The notes under the pieces are model-generated. The model did no database searches and was not told the DNA's origin. It saw nothing but the letters and a program-made list of their open reading frames with translations. Position numbers and translations under genes: made by a program. From Albimonas marina (GTDB lineage Bacteria > Pseudomonadota > Alphaproteobacteria > Rhodobacterales > Rhodobacteraceae), in the NCBI RefSeq assembly GCF_029223255.1, contig NZ_JARHUC010000004.1, positions 62,001-126,000 of the forward strand: a DNA stretch of 64,000 nt, written 5' to 3'. This document shows positions 34,854-43,936 of this stretch, one piece after another. Numbering within the stretch: the first letter of the stretch is position 1; every line of letters begins with the position of its first letter.

Positions 34854-35654
34854 ATGGATATGTACGATACCAACGAGGCGAGAAGCGCCGTGCAGAGCGA
34901 TGTGAAGTTCAACTGCTCCGACGTGCAGGTCTACTACGGCGACAGCCACGCGATCAAAAGCGTCTCCGTCGACCTGCTCGACAAGACGGTCACCGCCTTC
35001 ATCGGGCCGTCGGGCTGCGGGAAGTCGACCTTCCTGCGCTGCCTGAACCGGATGAACGACACCATCGACATCTGCCGCGTCGAAGGCTCGATCAACCTCG
35101 ACGGCGAGGACATCTACGACAGCCGCGTCGACCCGGTGCAGCTTCGCGCCCGCGTCGGCATGGTGTTCCAGAAGCCCAACCCGTTCCCCAAGTCGATCTA
35201 CGACAACGTGGCCTACGGCCCCCGCATCCACGGCCTGACCAAGAACAAGGCCGAGCTCGACGAGGTGGTCGAGAGCTCGCTGCGCAAGGCCGCGATCTGG
35301 AACGAGGTGAAGGACCGCCTGCACGCGCCGGGCACCGGCCTCTCGGGCGGCCAGCAGCAGCGCCTGTGCATCGCGCGCGCCATCGCCACCGCGCCGGAAG
35401 TGCTGCTGATGGACGAGCCGTGCTCGGCCCTCGACCCCATCGCCACCGCCCAGGTCGAGGAGCTGATCGACGAGCTGCGCGAGAGCTACTCGGTCGTGAT
35501 CGTCACCCACTCGATGCAGCAGGCGGCGCGCGTCTCCCAGAAGACCGCGTTCTTCCACCTGGGCGTGATGGTCGAATACGACGACACCACCAAGATCTTC
35601 ACCAACCCGTCCGACCAGCGGACGCAGGACTACATCACCGGCCGCTTCGGCTGA
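34854..35654 (+). CDS. pstB: Phosphate ABC transporter ATP-binding protein PstB
   Basis: This ABC ATPase of about 266 residues powers phosphate import. Motifs are Walker [20 protein letters not shown] (a PstB hallmark), Q-loop [23 protein letters not shown], signature [16 protein letters not shown], Walker [13 protein letters not shown] and the switch His in [19 protein letters not shown] site sits 5 bases before the ATG at 34854; another ATG at 34860 and a GTG at 34836 overlapping the pstA stop are alternatives, all in frame. It couples to pstA and pstC and precedes phoU by 29 bases. Confidence 0.95.
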   Translation: MDMYDTNEARSAVQSDVKFNCSDVQVYYGDSHAIKSVSVDLLDKTVTAFIGPSGCGKSTFLRCLNRMNDTIDICRVEGSINLDGEDIYDSRVDPVQLRARVGMVFQKPNPFPKSIYDNVAYGPRIHGLTKNKAELDEVVESSLRKAAIWNEVKDRLHAPGTGLSGGQQQRLCIARAIATAPEVLLMDEPCSALDPIATAQVEELIDELRESYSVVIVTHSMQQAARVSQKTAFFHLGVMVEYDDTTKIFTNPSDQRTQDYITGRFG

Positions 35655-35683
35655 TCCGGGCGCAAGGGGCGGGAGAAAGACGA

Positions 35684-36442
35684 ATGTCCACCATGGGAAC
35701 CGGGCGCCACACGGTCACGGCCTTCGACGAGGAGCTGATGGGCGTGCGCGCCAAGATCGCCGAGATGGGCGGTCTGGCCGAGAAGCTGCTGGACGAGGCG
35801 CTGGACGCGATCGAGCGCCGCGACGTCGAGCTGGCCGAGCGGGTGATCGCCTCCGACCGCCGGCTCGACAAGCTGGAGCAGGAGACCGAGGAGCTGGTGA
35901 TCCGCACCATCGCCTTGCGGGCCCCCGTCGCCACCGACCTGCGCCTGCTGGTCGCCGCGATGAAGGCCTCCTCGACGCTGGAGCGGGTCGGCGACCTCGC
36001 CAAGTCCACCGCCCGCCGGTCGATCGACCTGGCGCGGGAGCGTCCGATGCGCATCTCCGGCTCGCTGGTGCGCATGGGCCGCACGGTGCAGCGGCAGCTC
36101 TCGGACGTGCTGAACGCCTATTCGGCGCGCGACAGCCAGGCGGCGCTGGCGGTTTGGCGGCGCGACGTGGAGGTCGACGAGCTCTACAACGCCCTGTTCC
36201 GCGAGATGGTCACCTACATGATGGAGGATCCGCGCACGATCACGCTCGGCTCCCACTGCCTGTTCATGGCCAAGAACCTCGAGCGGATCGGCGACCACGC
36301 CACCCACCTGGCCGAGATGACCTGGTACGTGGTCGAGGGCGAGCCCCTGACCGCCGACCGGCCCCGCGCGCCGCGCGGCTACGGCAACGAGCCGCTGGTG
36401 GAAGGCGACGCGCCCGCCGCCGACCCGGACGCGCAGGCCTGA
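35684..36442 (+). CDS. phoU: Phosphate signalling protein PhoU
   Basis: This 252-residue all-helical protein has two PhoU repeats. Recognisable are AFDEELMGVRAKIAEMGGLAEKLLDEALDAI, ASDRRLDKLEQETEELVIRTIALRAPVATDLRLLVAAMKASSTLERVGDLAKSTARRSIDLA and the second repeat RTITLGSHCLFMAKNLERIGDHATHLAEMTWYVVEGEPL, with the metal-binding E(R/L)xGDxA motifs. PhoU links PstB to the PhoR-PhoB system and represses the regulon when phosphate is plentiful. Its C-terminal 25 residues are a Pro/Ala-rich tail. A GGGAGAAAG site precedes the ATG at 35684. Confidence 0.94.
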   Translation: MSTMGTGRHTVTAFDEELMGVRAKIAEMGGLAEKLLDEALDAIERRDVELAERVIASDRRLDKLEQETEELVIRTIALRAPVATDLRLLVAAMKASSTLERVGDLAKSTARRSIDLARERPMRISGSLVRMGRTVQRQLSDVLNAYSARDSQAALAVWRRDVEVDELYNALFREMVTYMMEDPRTITLGSHCLFMAKNLERIGDHATHLAEMTWYVVEGEPLTADRPRAPRGYGNEPLVEGDAPAADPDAQA

Positions 36443-36536
36443 CCGGCCGCGGCCATCGACACGACCGGGGAGGGCGGCCGCCGCCCTCCGCCTCCGGCGG
36501 CCCGCGCATGGCCGCTCAACAAGGAGACGACGCGCC

Positions 36537-37265
36537 ATGACGGCCCGCGTGATGGTGATCGAGGACGACGAGGCGCTGTGCGCGCTGCTCGAGTACAACC
36601 TCGTGAAAGAAGGCCACAAGGTCAGCCTGGTGTCCGACGGCGAAGAGGCGCTGATCGCGATCGAGGAGGAACGCCCCGACCTGATCGTGCTGGACTGGAT
36701 GCTGCCGCATGTCTCGGGGATCGAGATCTGCCGCCAGATCCGCGCTCGCGCCGAGATCAAGGATACGCCGGTCATCATGCTGACCGCGCGCGGCGAGGAG
36801 GAGGACCGCATCCGCGGGCTCGAGACCGGCGCCGACGACTACCTGACCAAGCCCTTCTCGACCTCCGAGCTGCTGGCCCGCATCCGCGCCGTGCTGCGCC
36901 GCTCCCGCCCCACGCTGGCGGGCGACGTGGCGACCTTCGGCGACATCATGCTCGACCGGCAGGCCCATCGCGTGCGCCGCGGCGAGCGCGACCTGCACCT
37001 GGGCCCGACCGAGTTCAAGCTGCTCGACGTGCTGATGCAGCGCCCGGGCCGCGTCTTCTCGCGCGAGCAGCTGCTGGACCTGGTCTGGGGCCGCGACGTC
37101 TACGTCGAGATCCGGACGGTGGACGTGCACGTCGGCCGCCTGCGCAAGGCGATCAACCGGCGCGGCGACCGCGACCCGATCCGCACCGTGCGCTCGGCCG
37201 GCTACGCGCTCGACGAGACCTACACCCCCGCCCCCGCCGCCCTGCGGCGCGAGGCGCGGGCCTGA
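36537..37265 (+). CDS. phoB: Phosphate regulon response regulator PhoB
   Basis: This 242-residue OmpR/PhoB-type regulator has a receiver (residues 1-125) with acidic pocket EDDE, phosphoacceptor Asp in LIVLDWMLPHVSGIE, MLTARGEEEDRIRGLETGADDYLTKPF, and a winged-helix DNA-binding domain with LGPTEFKLLDVLMQRPGRVFSREQLLDLVWGRDVYVEIRTVDVHVGRLRKAI. The DWMLPHVSG and RTVDVHVGRLRKA phrases identify PhoB. AAGGAGACGA provides the ribosome site. No phoR kinase gene is present on either side, so it must be elsewhere or outside the window. Confidence 0.94.
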   Translation: MTARVMVIEDDEALCALLEYNLVKEGHKVSLVSDGEEALIAIEEERPDLIVLDWMLPHVSGIEICRQIRARAEIKDTPVIMLTARGEEEDRIRGLETGADDYLTKPFSTSELLARIRAVLRRSRPTLAGDVATFGDIMLDRQAHRVRRGERDLHLGPTEFKLLDVLMQRPGRVFSREQLLDLVWGRDVYVEIRTVDVHVGRLRKAINRRGDRDPIRTVRSAGYALDETYTPAPAALRREARA

Positions 37266-37274
37266 ACGCCCGCC

Positions 37275-37298
37275 GCCCTCCCCCCGTCGGGGGAGGGC
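37275..37298 (+). terminator. Hairpin after phoB
   Basis: A perfect 10-bp stem GCCCTCCCCC/GGGGGAGGGC with loop CGTC (37275-37284 with 37289-37298) follows the phoB stop by 9 bases. No T tract follows. Confidence 0.5.
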
Positions 37299-37335
37299 CG
37301 GCGCCGGGCGGGGGGCTTGTCTCCGCCGCCCCGAC

Positions 37336-37785
37336 ATGCAGGCTCCGCATGGTTTCCCGATGCGAGCCGATATCCCCATGCCCTTGCAGACCGCCCCCGA
37401 AACCCTTCTCGCCATTCCCGGCGGGCGCGCCCTGCTGGATTGGTTCGGCCATGCGCCCCGCTTCCACGACGCCGAGATCCTGAGCTTCGACCTCGTCGGC
37501 GGCGGCGCCGCGACGCTGCGCCTGCACGCCTGGACCCTGCTCCGCGAGACCGACGCGCAGGGATATTACCTGACCGAACGGCACGCCGTCGTGACCCTGA
37601 CCCTGCGGGGGATCGAGCGTCTCGAATGCCGGGACCTGGACGCTGTTCCCGCCATCGTCTTCGACCTCGCGATCCTGCCCGATCCGCGGGGCTTCGAGGT
37701 GGAGTGGACCTCCAGCGTCGGCCTGCAGGGCGCCCTCCTCGCCCGCGAGATCGAGATCGGGTTGACCCCGGGCAGGCCCGCCTGA
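37336..37785 (+). CDS. Imm50-like immunity protein or relative
   Basis: This 149-residue protein contains LLDWFGHAPRFHDAEILSFDL near residues 33-53, the W.G..P.FHDAE motif seen in Imm50 and related immunity families. It continues with beta-rich sequence (AATLRLHAWTLL, HAVVTLTLRGIERLE) and ends with AREIEIGLTPG. Imm50 proteins are predicted to neutralise polymorphic toxins, but the motif also occurs in solitary proteins of unknown role. In-frame ATGs at 37336, 37360 and 37378 are all possible; the last lies just before the conserved domain. The next gene encodes an RTX protein. Function is therefore uncertain. Confidence 0.6.
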   Translation: MQAPHGFPMRADIPMPLQTAPETLLAIPGGRALLDWFGHAPRFHDAEILSFDLVGGGAATLRLHAWTLLRETDAQGYYLTERHAVVTLTLRGIERLECRDLDAVPAIVFDLAILPDPRGFEVEWTSSVGLQGALLAREIEIGLTPGRPA

Positions 37786-37915
37786 CCGGGGCGAGCGCGG
37801 CCCGGCCGCGCCGCCGCGTCCTTCGGACGGATTGAAGCGAAGCGGATCCGCTTCCCGGTTTCCGTTGCGGATACGATCGGCTAGGGTCCCCCGGAATTTA
37901 TCAGGGGGAATGCTT

Positions 37916-39316
37916 GTGCCCACGCTGTCTTTGCGCGCCGACGACTTCATCGACATGCCCGCCGCCTTCGCCCTCCTGCGCGAGATCGCGCGGGAGGAGA
38001 TCGCCGGCGGCGCGGTCGAGACCGCGGACGACCGCCGCACCCAGCGGTTCGAGACCGGCGACGGCCGCGCCGCCGTGGCGGTCTGGCCGCCGGAGGACGA
38101 CGCGCCGCTCAGGATCGAGATCTCGGGCCTGCCCACGGACGCCGACGGCTCGATGGCCGGCGCCGTTCTGATCTCGGGCGAGGGGCTGGCGGGGCTGTTC
38201 GAGGCGCTCGCCATCCCGGCCCCCGGCGACCCGACGCCCCCCTCGACCGGGGAGGGGCGCGCCGCGGCCTTCGACGCATGGCTGGCCGCGCAGAGCTTCG
38301 AGGCCGCGGGCGGCCGGCGCTTCGACATCCTCCAGACCGGCGCCGGCGACGACGCGATCTCGGGCGGCGATCGTCGCGACGTGGTCTACGGCTCCCAGGG
38401 CGGCGAGGACGTCTTCGACGGCGGGCGCGGCAACGACGTGTTGGTCTACCGCGAGACGGTGGAGGCGTCGCTCGACCCGCCGACCGGCGGCGTCGCGGTC
38501 GACCTGCCCGGGCGCACCGTGACCAAGGCCGGCGGCGCCGTGGACCGCTTCGCCTCGATCGAGCGGCTGATCCTCACCGGCTTCGACGACGTGGTCGAAG
38601 GGGGGCGGCGCAAGGGCGCGGTGAACGTCGGCATGGCCGGCGGCGACGACGTCTACCGCGCGACGGCCGGCGGCGTGGACCTGGTGATCGCCGGGGACGG
38701 CGCGGACCTGGTCGCCACGGGGCAGGGGAGCGACGTCGTCTACGGCGGCGCGGGCGACGACCGGCTGAGGACCGGCGCCGACCGCGACCGCATCGACGCG
38801 GGCGAGGGCGACGACGCCGCCCGCGGGGGCCGCGACAACGACGTGGTGGACGGCGGCGGCGGCGACGACCGGCTCTTCGGCGGCGCCGGCCACGACCACC
38901 TGAGCGGCGAGGACGGCGCCGACCGGCTCGTCGGCGGCCGCGGCAAGGATGTCCTGCGCGCCGGCGGCGGCGACGACCTGCTGTTCGGCGGCTTCGGCGC
39001 CGACAAGATGCTCGGCGGCAAGGGGGCGGACCGCTACGACGGCGGCGGCGGCGCGGACGTGCTGCTGCTCGGCGACGCCTTCCGCCGCCCCGACGGGGCC
39101 ATGGACGTGGTCGTGCTGCGCGCGGGCGACGGCCGCGACGTGATCCGCGACATGGCGCTGGAGGAGGACCGCTTCGCGCTGGAGGGGCTGACCTTCGCCG
39201 AGCTCAGCTTCGTGGACGCCGGCGCCGGGGCCGAGATCCGCGCGGGCGACGAGGCGCTGGCGGTGGTGCGCGGGATCGCGGCGGCCGATCTCGACGACGC
39301 GGGCCTGTTCCTCTGA
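37916..39316 (+). CDS. RTX calcium-binding repeat protein
   Basis: This 466-residue acidic protein has an N-terminal ~115-residue domain without recognised motifs (MPTLSLRADDFIDMPAAF...). RTX nonapeptide repeats of GGxGxDxxx type follow from about residue 150 to 400 (TGAGDDAISGGDRRDVVYG, GGRGNDVLVY, GGAGDDRLRTGAD, GEGDDAARGGRDNDVVDGGGGDD and more), then a typical C-terminal RTX end. Such proteins fold on calcium outside the cell and are secreted by type I systems without a signal peptide, which fits here. No type I exporter is nearby. I chose the GTG at 37916 because AGGGGG lies 7 bases before it; the ATG at 37910 is too close. Confidence 0.85.
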   Translation: MPTLSLRADDFIDMPAAFALLREIAREEIAGGAVETADDRRTQRFETGDGRAAVAVWPPEDDAPLRIEISGLPTDADGSMAGAVLISGEGLAGLFEALAIPAPGDPTPPSTGEGRAAAFDAWLAAQSFEAAGGRRFDILQTGAGDDAISGGDRRDVVYGSQGGEDVFDGGRGNDVLVYRETVEASLDPPTGGVAVDLPGRTVTKAGGAVDRFASIERLILTGFDDVVEGGRRKGAVNVGMAGGDDVYRATAGGVDLVIAGDGADLVATGQGSDVVYGGAGDDRLRTGADRDRIDAGEGDDAARGGRDNDVVDGGGGDDRLFGGAGHDHLSGEDGADRLVGGRGKDVLRAGGGDDLLFGGFGADKMLGGKGADRYDGGGGADVLLLGDAFRRPDGAMDVVVLRAGDGRDVIRDMALEEDRFALEGLTFAELSFVDAGAGAEIRAGDEALAVVRGIAAADLDDAGLFL

Positions 39317-39323
39317 ACCGCCC

Positions 39324-39989
39324 CTAGCGCAGGTTCACCCGCAGCGCGGCGGCGGCGGCGAAGGGCGAGACGCCGGCCGCCAGCGCTGTCACCGCGCCCA
39401 GGAAGGCGAGGGCGGGCAGGGGGTCGAGCCCCGTCGCCGCCCGGTCCGCCGCCTGCGCCCCGAAGATCAGCGTCGGCACGTAGAGCGGCAGCACCAGCAC
39501 CGACAGCAGCAGCCCGCCGCGGCGCACCCCCGCCGTCAGCCCCGCGCCGACCGCGCCCACCAGGCTCAGCGCCGGCGTGCCGATCAGCAGCGCCAGCAGC
39601 AGCGCGCCGAAGGCCTGCGGGTCGAGGTTCAGCATCACCCCGATCGCCGGCGCCGCCAGCGTCAGCGGCAGCCCGGTCGAGATCCAGTGCGCCGCCGCCT
39701 TCGCCAATACGATCGCCTCAAGCGGCAGCGGCCCCAGCGCCAGCTGGTCGAGCGAGCCGTCCTCGAGGTCCGCCTGGAACAGCCGGTCGAGCGACAGAAG
39801 GCAGGCGAGCAGCGCGCAGACCCACACCACCCCCGCCGCGATCCGGGTCAGCGCCTGCCCCTCGGGCCCCACCCCCAGCGGGATCAGCAGGGCGGCCAGC
39901 AGGAAGAACCCCAGGCTCAGAAGCCCCCCGCCGCCGATCCGGAAGGCGAGCGCGAGATCCCGGCGCATGAGGGCGAGAAAGGCGCTCAT
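39324..39989 (-). CDS. ccmB: Haem exporter protein CcmB
   Basis: This 221-residue permease of system I cytochrome c maturation has six hydrophobic helices. The start FLALMRRDLALAFRIGGGGLLSLGFFLLAALLIPLGVGPEG and the motif LLSLDRLFQADLEDGSLDQLALGPLPLEAIVLAKAAAHWISTGLPL are characteristic of CcmB. With CcmA it forms the ATP-driven part of the haem handling complex. The ATG at 39989 overlaps the ccmA stop by 4 bases. ccmC, normally next, is absent: the following gene is on the other strand. Confidence 0.93.
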   Translation of the reverse strand: MSAFLALMRRDLALAFRIGGGGLLSLGFFLLAALLIPLGVGPEGQALTRIAAGVVWVCALLACLLSLDRLFQADLEDGSLDQLALGPLPLEAIVLAKAAAHWISTGLPLTLAAPAIGVMLNLDPQAFGALLLALLIGTPALSLVGAVGAGLTAGVRRGGLLLSVLVLPLYVPTLIFGAQAADRAATGLDPLPALAFLGAVTALAAGVSPFAAAAALRVNLR

Positions 39990-40699
39990 CGCCAGTCCCC
40001 CGACAGGAACGGATCGTCCTCGGCCTTCTCGGGCGCGGGCTCCGGCGCCTTCGCCTCGGGCGTCGACGTTTCGATGAAGCGCACGCCCGCCGGCCGCTCG
40101 GGCATCGCCACCGCCGTGTCGCCGAAGCCGAGGTCGACATGCGTCGCCGCCAGCGCGATCCCGCCTTGCGCGCAATGCTCGCGCACCACCTCGGCGAAGA
40201 CGGCGGTCGAGCCCGCGTCGAGCGACACCGTCGGCTCGTCCAGCAGCCACACCGGGCGCGCGGTCACCAACAGCCGCGCCAGCCCCAGCCGGCGCTTCTG
40301 CCCGGCCGAGCACCAGTGCGCGGGATCGTCGGCCAGCCGCTCCAGCCCGAAGCGCTCCAGCGCCGCGTCGACCCGCGTGGCGGGCGCGCCGTGGAAGGCG
40401 GCCCAGGCCGCGAGGTTGCCGCGCACCGTGAAGGCGGGCTTCACCGCGTCGAGATGGCCGGCCAGCGCCACCCGCTCCCGCCAGGCCTCGCCGTCCGTCG
40501 CGACCTCGAGCCCGTCCAGCACCGCGCGCCCGGCCGCCGCCGGGGCGAGCCCCGCGAGGATGCGCAGCAGCGAGGATTTGCCCGACCCGTTCGGCCCCCG
40601 CAGCGCCGCCGCCTGGCCGGAGACGAGCGCGAAGGACAGGCCCTCGAACACGAGGCGCCCGGCGCGGCGGCAGGCGAGGCTTTCGGCGCGGAATTCCAT
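39986..40699 (-). CDS. ccmA: Haem exporter ATP-binding protein CcmA
   Basis: This 237-residue ABC ATPase carries Walker A GPNGSGKSSLLRILAGL, signature CSAGQKRRLGLARLL (CcmA form), Walker B WLLDEPTVSLD and the His switch in AATHVDLGF. A ~35-residue charged C-terminal tail (TPEAKAPEPAPEKAEDDPFL) extends beyond the core. It energises release of haem from CcmC-CcmE in cytochrome c assembly, so a c-type cytochrome biology (bc1 complex, petPR at 60 kb) is consistent. It is translationally coupled to ccmB. Confidence 0.93.
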   Translation of the reverse strand: MEFRAESLACRRAGRLVFEGLSFALVSGQAAALRGPNGSGKSSLLRILAGLAPAAAGRAVLDGLEVATDGEAWRERVALAGHLDAVKPAFTVRGNLAAWAAFHGAPATRVDAALERFGLERLADDPAHWCSAGQKRRLGLARLLVTARPVWLLDEPTVSLDAGSTAVFAEVVREHCAQGGIALAATHVDLGFGDTAVAMPERPAGVRFIETSTPEAKAPEPAPEKAEDDPFLSGDWR

Positions 40700-40761
40700 G
40701 CCCGTCCCTTAGCGGGACCGGCCGGCCGGGGGAAGGCGGCGCCGCGCCCGGGCCGCGGCCC

Positions 40762-41634
40762 TCACCGTCGCTGGGTCAGCAGGCGGGCGAGATAGTCGCC
40801 GTAGCCGCTCTTCTTCAGGGGGGCCGCCAGCGCCTCCAGCTCCGCGTCCCCGATCCAGCCCGAGCGCCAGGCGATCTCCTCGGGGCAGGCCACCTTCAGG
40901 CCCTGCCGCTCCTCGATCACCTGCACGAACTGGCCGGCCTGGAGCATCGAGGCGTGGGTCCCGGTGTCGAGCCAGGCGTAGCCGCGCCCCATGATCTCGA
41001 CGAACATGTCGCCGCGCTGGAGATAGGCGTTGTTGACGTCGGTGATCTCCAGCTCCCCGCGGGCCGAGGGCTTCACGTTCGCCGCGATCTCCAGTACGTC
41101 GTTGTCGTAGAAATAGAGGCCGGTGACGGCGTAGGAGCTTTTCGGCTCGGCCGGCTTCTCCTCGATCGACAGGGCCCGGCCCTCGCGGTCGAACTCGACC
41201 ACGCCGTAGCGCTGCGGATCCTGCACGTGATAGCCGAAGATGGTGCCGCCCGTGGGCCGCCCCAGCGCGGCCTTCAGCAGCTCCGGCAGGCCGTGGCCGT
41301 AGAAGATGTTGTCGCCCAGCACCAGGCAGACGTTGTCGGTCCCCACGAACTCGCGCCCGATCAGGAAGGCCTGCGCCAGCCCGTCGGGGCTGGGCTGGAC
41401 CGCGTACTGCAGGTTCACGCCCCACTGGCCGCCGTCGCCCAGCGCGCGGCGGAACTGCTCGGCGTCGTGGGGCGTGGTGATGACCAGGATGTCCCGGATC
41501 CCCGCCAGCATCAGCACCGACAGCGGGTAATAGATCATCGGCTTGTCGTAGACCGGCAGCAGCTGCTTCGAGACGCCCAGCGTGATCGGATGCAGCCGCG
41601 TGCCGGATCCCCCGGCGAGAATGATGCCCTTCAT
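40762..41634 (-). CDS. rfbA: Glucose-1-phosphate thymidylyltransferase RfbA
   Basis: This 290-residue enzyme makes dTDP-glucose, the first step to dTDP-rhamnose and other deoxysugars. The start [39 protein letters not shown] holds the nucleotide-binding G-x-G-x-R motif. Further features are [34 protein letters not shown] and the C-terminal [26 protein letters not shown]. The length is typical of the short RfbA form. Partner genes rfbB, rfbC and rfbD are not in this window. It lies beside the polysaccharide export genes on the same strand. Confidence 0.95.
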   Translation of the reverse strand: MKGIILAGGSGTRLHPITLGVSKQLLPVYDKPMIYYPLSVLMLAGIRDILVITTPHDAEQFRRALGDGGQWGVNLQYAVQPSPDGLAQAFLIGREFVGTDNVCLVLGDNIFYGHGLPELLKAALGRPTGGTIFGYHVQDPQRYGVVEFDREGRALSIEEKPAEPKSSYAVTGLYFYDNDVLEIAANVKPSARGELEITDVNNAYLQRGDMFVEIMGRGYAWLDTGTHASMLQAGQFVQVIEERQGLKVACPEEIAWRSGWIGDAELEALAAPLKKSGYGDYLARLLTQRR

Positions 41635-41691
41635 CGGGGGCCCCCCATGGATGGCGCCGCGGCCTGCCCGCGCCGTCCCCGGCGCAAGGGC

Positions 41692-43188
41692 TCAGGGCAG
41701 CAGCGTGAAGTCGTGGGTCAGCGTCAGGCTGAGACGGTGCGAGTCGTCCTCGTCGTCGATGTCGCCCATCGGCATGCGGAAGTCGTAGCCCAGCCGCATC
41801 CCGGTGTCCTGGGTCAGCGAATAGCGGTAGCCGGCGCCCGCGCTGATCACCACGTCGCGGTCCACGCCGTCGTCGCGATACAGCGAGCCCAGGTTGAAAT
41901 CGAGCCGCGTCAGGGAGTTGACCTGGTAGTTCAGCCCCGCGTTGTAGGTCACGCGGATCGTCTCTTCGGAGACGTTGGTCGAATTGGAATCGAGCGGCGT
42001 TTCGATCGACGCGCCGATGCGCGACAGAAGCGTCGTCGTCGGCGTGATCCGGTGGCGCAGCGAGGCGTTGATCGAGGTGCGGTTTACCGCGTCGCCGTTG
42101 TCGTTGGGCGTCACGTCCTGGTTCAGCGACAGGGCCGTCTCGACGTTGTCGTAGGCGTAGGTCATCCCCGCCGAGGCCCGCAGGCCCAGGCTGTAGCTGG
42201 TGTCGGGGTCGAAGCCGCCGCCGGCCAGCGGCTCCTTGCGGTCGGTCACCGACCAGCGCGGACCCAGCGACACGTTGTAGACCTGCGCCGGCGTCGCCGC
42301 GTAGGTCAGCGTGGGCGCCACGCTCATCGTGTAGGTCTCGGTGTCGGTCGTGCCCTCGGCCTTGAGCATGCTGCCGTTGAACGTCAGCCCGGCGGTGGTC
42401 GAGGTCGAGACCTGGCGCGACCAGCCGGTGGCGACGGTGAACTGGTTCGACGGCGTCAGCCCCGGCCCGCCGTCCACGAAGTCGCGGCGCTGCAGGGTGA
42501 AGGCGACGTTGGTCGAATCGCGGGAGTTCACGCGCGCGTCGTAGCTGAAGCTCGCGCCGTAGATCACCCGGATCGCCTCGCGGCTGGCGGCCGAGAGGTT
42601 CGGGGTTCCGCCGGTGGGGTCGGTCGGGTCGATCGGCGTCGGCTCGGCGTTCGGGTCGAAGAACGAGAAGCCGCTGAAGTCCAGGAAGTCGACCGGCTGG
42701 GCCGAGCCGAACAACGACGCCTGCACCACGCTGCGCGTGCCCGTCAGCTCGTAGCTGGCGGTCAGGTCCGGGAACAGGCCGGTGAGGTTGTCGTTGTCCG
42801 AGCCGGTATAGGCGTCGTAGTTGATGTCGCCGGCGAAGCGGAACAGCGAGGTCGAGGTGCGGTCGCTGTAGTCCACCGACAGCCGCGAGCGGGAGCCGAG
42901 CGCGGCCCCGTCGCTCGACGTGGTTCCGCCCGTCGTGGTGGTGGAGCGGTCGACCTGCAGGTTGGTGTCGCCCAGGAAGGTCTGGGTCAGCCGGCCGGTC
43001 AGCGTGCGGTCGCTCGCGTCCGAGGGCGCGCCCGCCAGCACGACCGAGGCCGCCGCCGCCGCCGCGACGCCGCCCTGGGCCAGGCGGCGCACCCGCCCCG
43101 CGCGGCCCGGCGCGTCGGCGCCGGTTCCGGCAGGCCGCTCTCGGTCCGGCCCGTTCATGGCGCGTCGCACGTCGCGTCTCCCCTGCAT
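41692..43188 (-). CDS. Exported outer-membrane beta-barrel protein of the polysaccharide locus
   Basis: This protein of up to 498 residues begins with a charged stretch and then a signal peptide-like segment (LAQGGVAAAAAASVVLAGAPSDA). The remainder is long alternating beta-strand sequence rich in Asp, Thr and Ser (SRSRLSVDYSDRTSTSLFRFAGDINYDAYTG...), ending LTLTHDFTLLP. It resembles large outer-membrane barrels associated with exopolysaccharide loci, but I cannot name the family. It lies between rfbA and the Wza-like exporter on the same strand, 31 bases from the latter. A second ATG at 43158 is possible. Role: perhaps the outer-membrane conduit or a surface adhesin; inference. Confidence 0.65.
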   Translation of the reverse strand: MQGRRDVRRAMNGPDRERPAGTGADAPGRAGRVRRLAQGGVAAAAAASVVLAGAPSDASDRTLTGRLTQTFLGDTNLQVDRSTTTTGGTTSSDGAALGSRSRLSVDYSDRTSTSLFRFAGDINYDAYTGSDNDNLTGLFPDLTASYELTGTRSVVQASLFGSAQPVDFLDFSGFSFFDPNAEPTPIDPTDPTGGTPNLSAASREAIRVIYGASFSYDARVNSRDSTNVAFTLQRRDFVDGGPGLTPSNQFTVATGWSRQVSTSTTAGLTFNGSMLKAEGTTDTETYTMSVAPTLTYAATPAQVYNVSLGPRWSVTDRKEPLAGGGFDPDTSYSLGLRASAGMTYAYDNVETALSLNQDVTPNDNGDAVNRTSINASLRHRITPTTTLLSRIGASIETPLDSNSTNVSEETIRVTYNAGLNYQVNSLTRLDFNLGSLYRDDGVDRDVVISAGAGYRYSLTQDTGMRLGYDFRMPMGDIDDEDDSHRLSLTLTHDFTLLP

Positions 43189-43219
43189 CGGCCTCGATGC
43201 TCCCGGCGCAGGCCGGGGC

Positions 43220-43936
43220 TCAGTCCCACAGGCCGCGCTCGGGCGCGAAGATCACGTCGCCTTCCTGGATCACCTCGTTGTTCTCGACCGGAAGCCCCTC
43301 CTCGACCCGCTCGAAGTCGAACAGGTAGACGGTCTCGACCCCGTTCTCGTCGCGGCGGCGCAGCTGGATGCGGCTCGTCGCGGCGAAGGGGCTGGGTCCG
43401 CCGGCCATGGCGATGGCCTCGAGCAGGGTGATCTCGCGGTCGGACTCGATCGGCCCCGGCCGGTTCATCGCGCCCATCACGTAGAAGCGCACCGGCTCGT
43501 CCAGCACGTCGTCCGAGGTCAGCGGCGCCAGGCCCGCGACCGCCACGGTGATCGTCGGGCGCACCGAGAAGCCGGCGGCGAAGCTGCGCTCCAGCGTCTT
43601 CTCGATCTGGTCGGTGGAGCGGCCGGAAACGAAGACCGAGCCCGCGATCGGCAGCGAGATCCGCCCGTCCGGCAGCACCAGCGCGGTGGTGCTCAGCGAC
43701 GGATCCTCGAGCACCGAGATCGCCAGCCGGTCGCCGACCCGCACCTTGTAGGGGGCGCCCTCCTCGACGATGCCGTCGTCGGACTCGGGAAGCCCCAGGT
43801 TGGCGCGCACCGTCGCCGCGTCGGTCTGGGCCGCGGGGGCCGCCGACGGCGACTGGCTCAGCGGCGTCCCGACCTGCGCCGAGGCCGGAAGCGCGAGCAG
43901 GAGACCACCTGCCATAAGAAAAGCCTGCTTGAACAA
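43220..43936 (-). CDS. Polysaccharide biosynthesis/export protein (Wza-like), short form
   Basis: This 238-residue exported protein begins MFKQAFLMAGGLLLALPASA-Q (signal peptide). It has a polysaccharide-export (Poly_export) domain, YKVRVGDRLAISVLEDPSLSTTALVLPDGRISLPIAGSVFVSGRS, followed by one SLBB-like domain (VYVMGAMNRPGPIE..REITLLEAIAMAGG) and a final IQEGDVIFAPERGLWD. These proteins form the periplasmic part of the outer-membrane polysaccharide channel. The start is probably a TTG at 43936: GAGGGG lies 7 bases upstream and gives a full signal peptide with Lys, whereas the ATG at 43915 would remove the basic n-region. Confidence 0.85.
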   Translation of the reverse strand: MFKQAFLMAGGLLLALPASAQVGTPLSQSPSAAPAAQTDAATVRANLGLPESDDGIVEEGAPYKVRVGDRLAISVLEDPSLSTTALVLPDGRISLPIAGSVFVSGRSTDQIEKTLERSFAAGFSVRPTITVAVAGLAPLTSDDVLDEPVRFYVMGAMNRPGPIESDREITLLEAIAMAGGPSPFAATSRIQLRRRDENGVETVYLFDFERVEEGLPVENNEVIQEGDVIFAPERGLWD

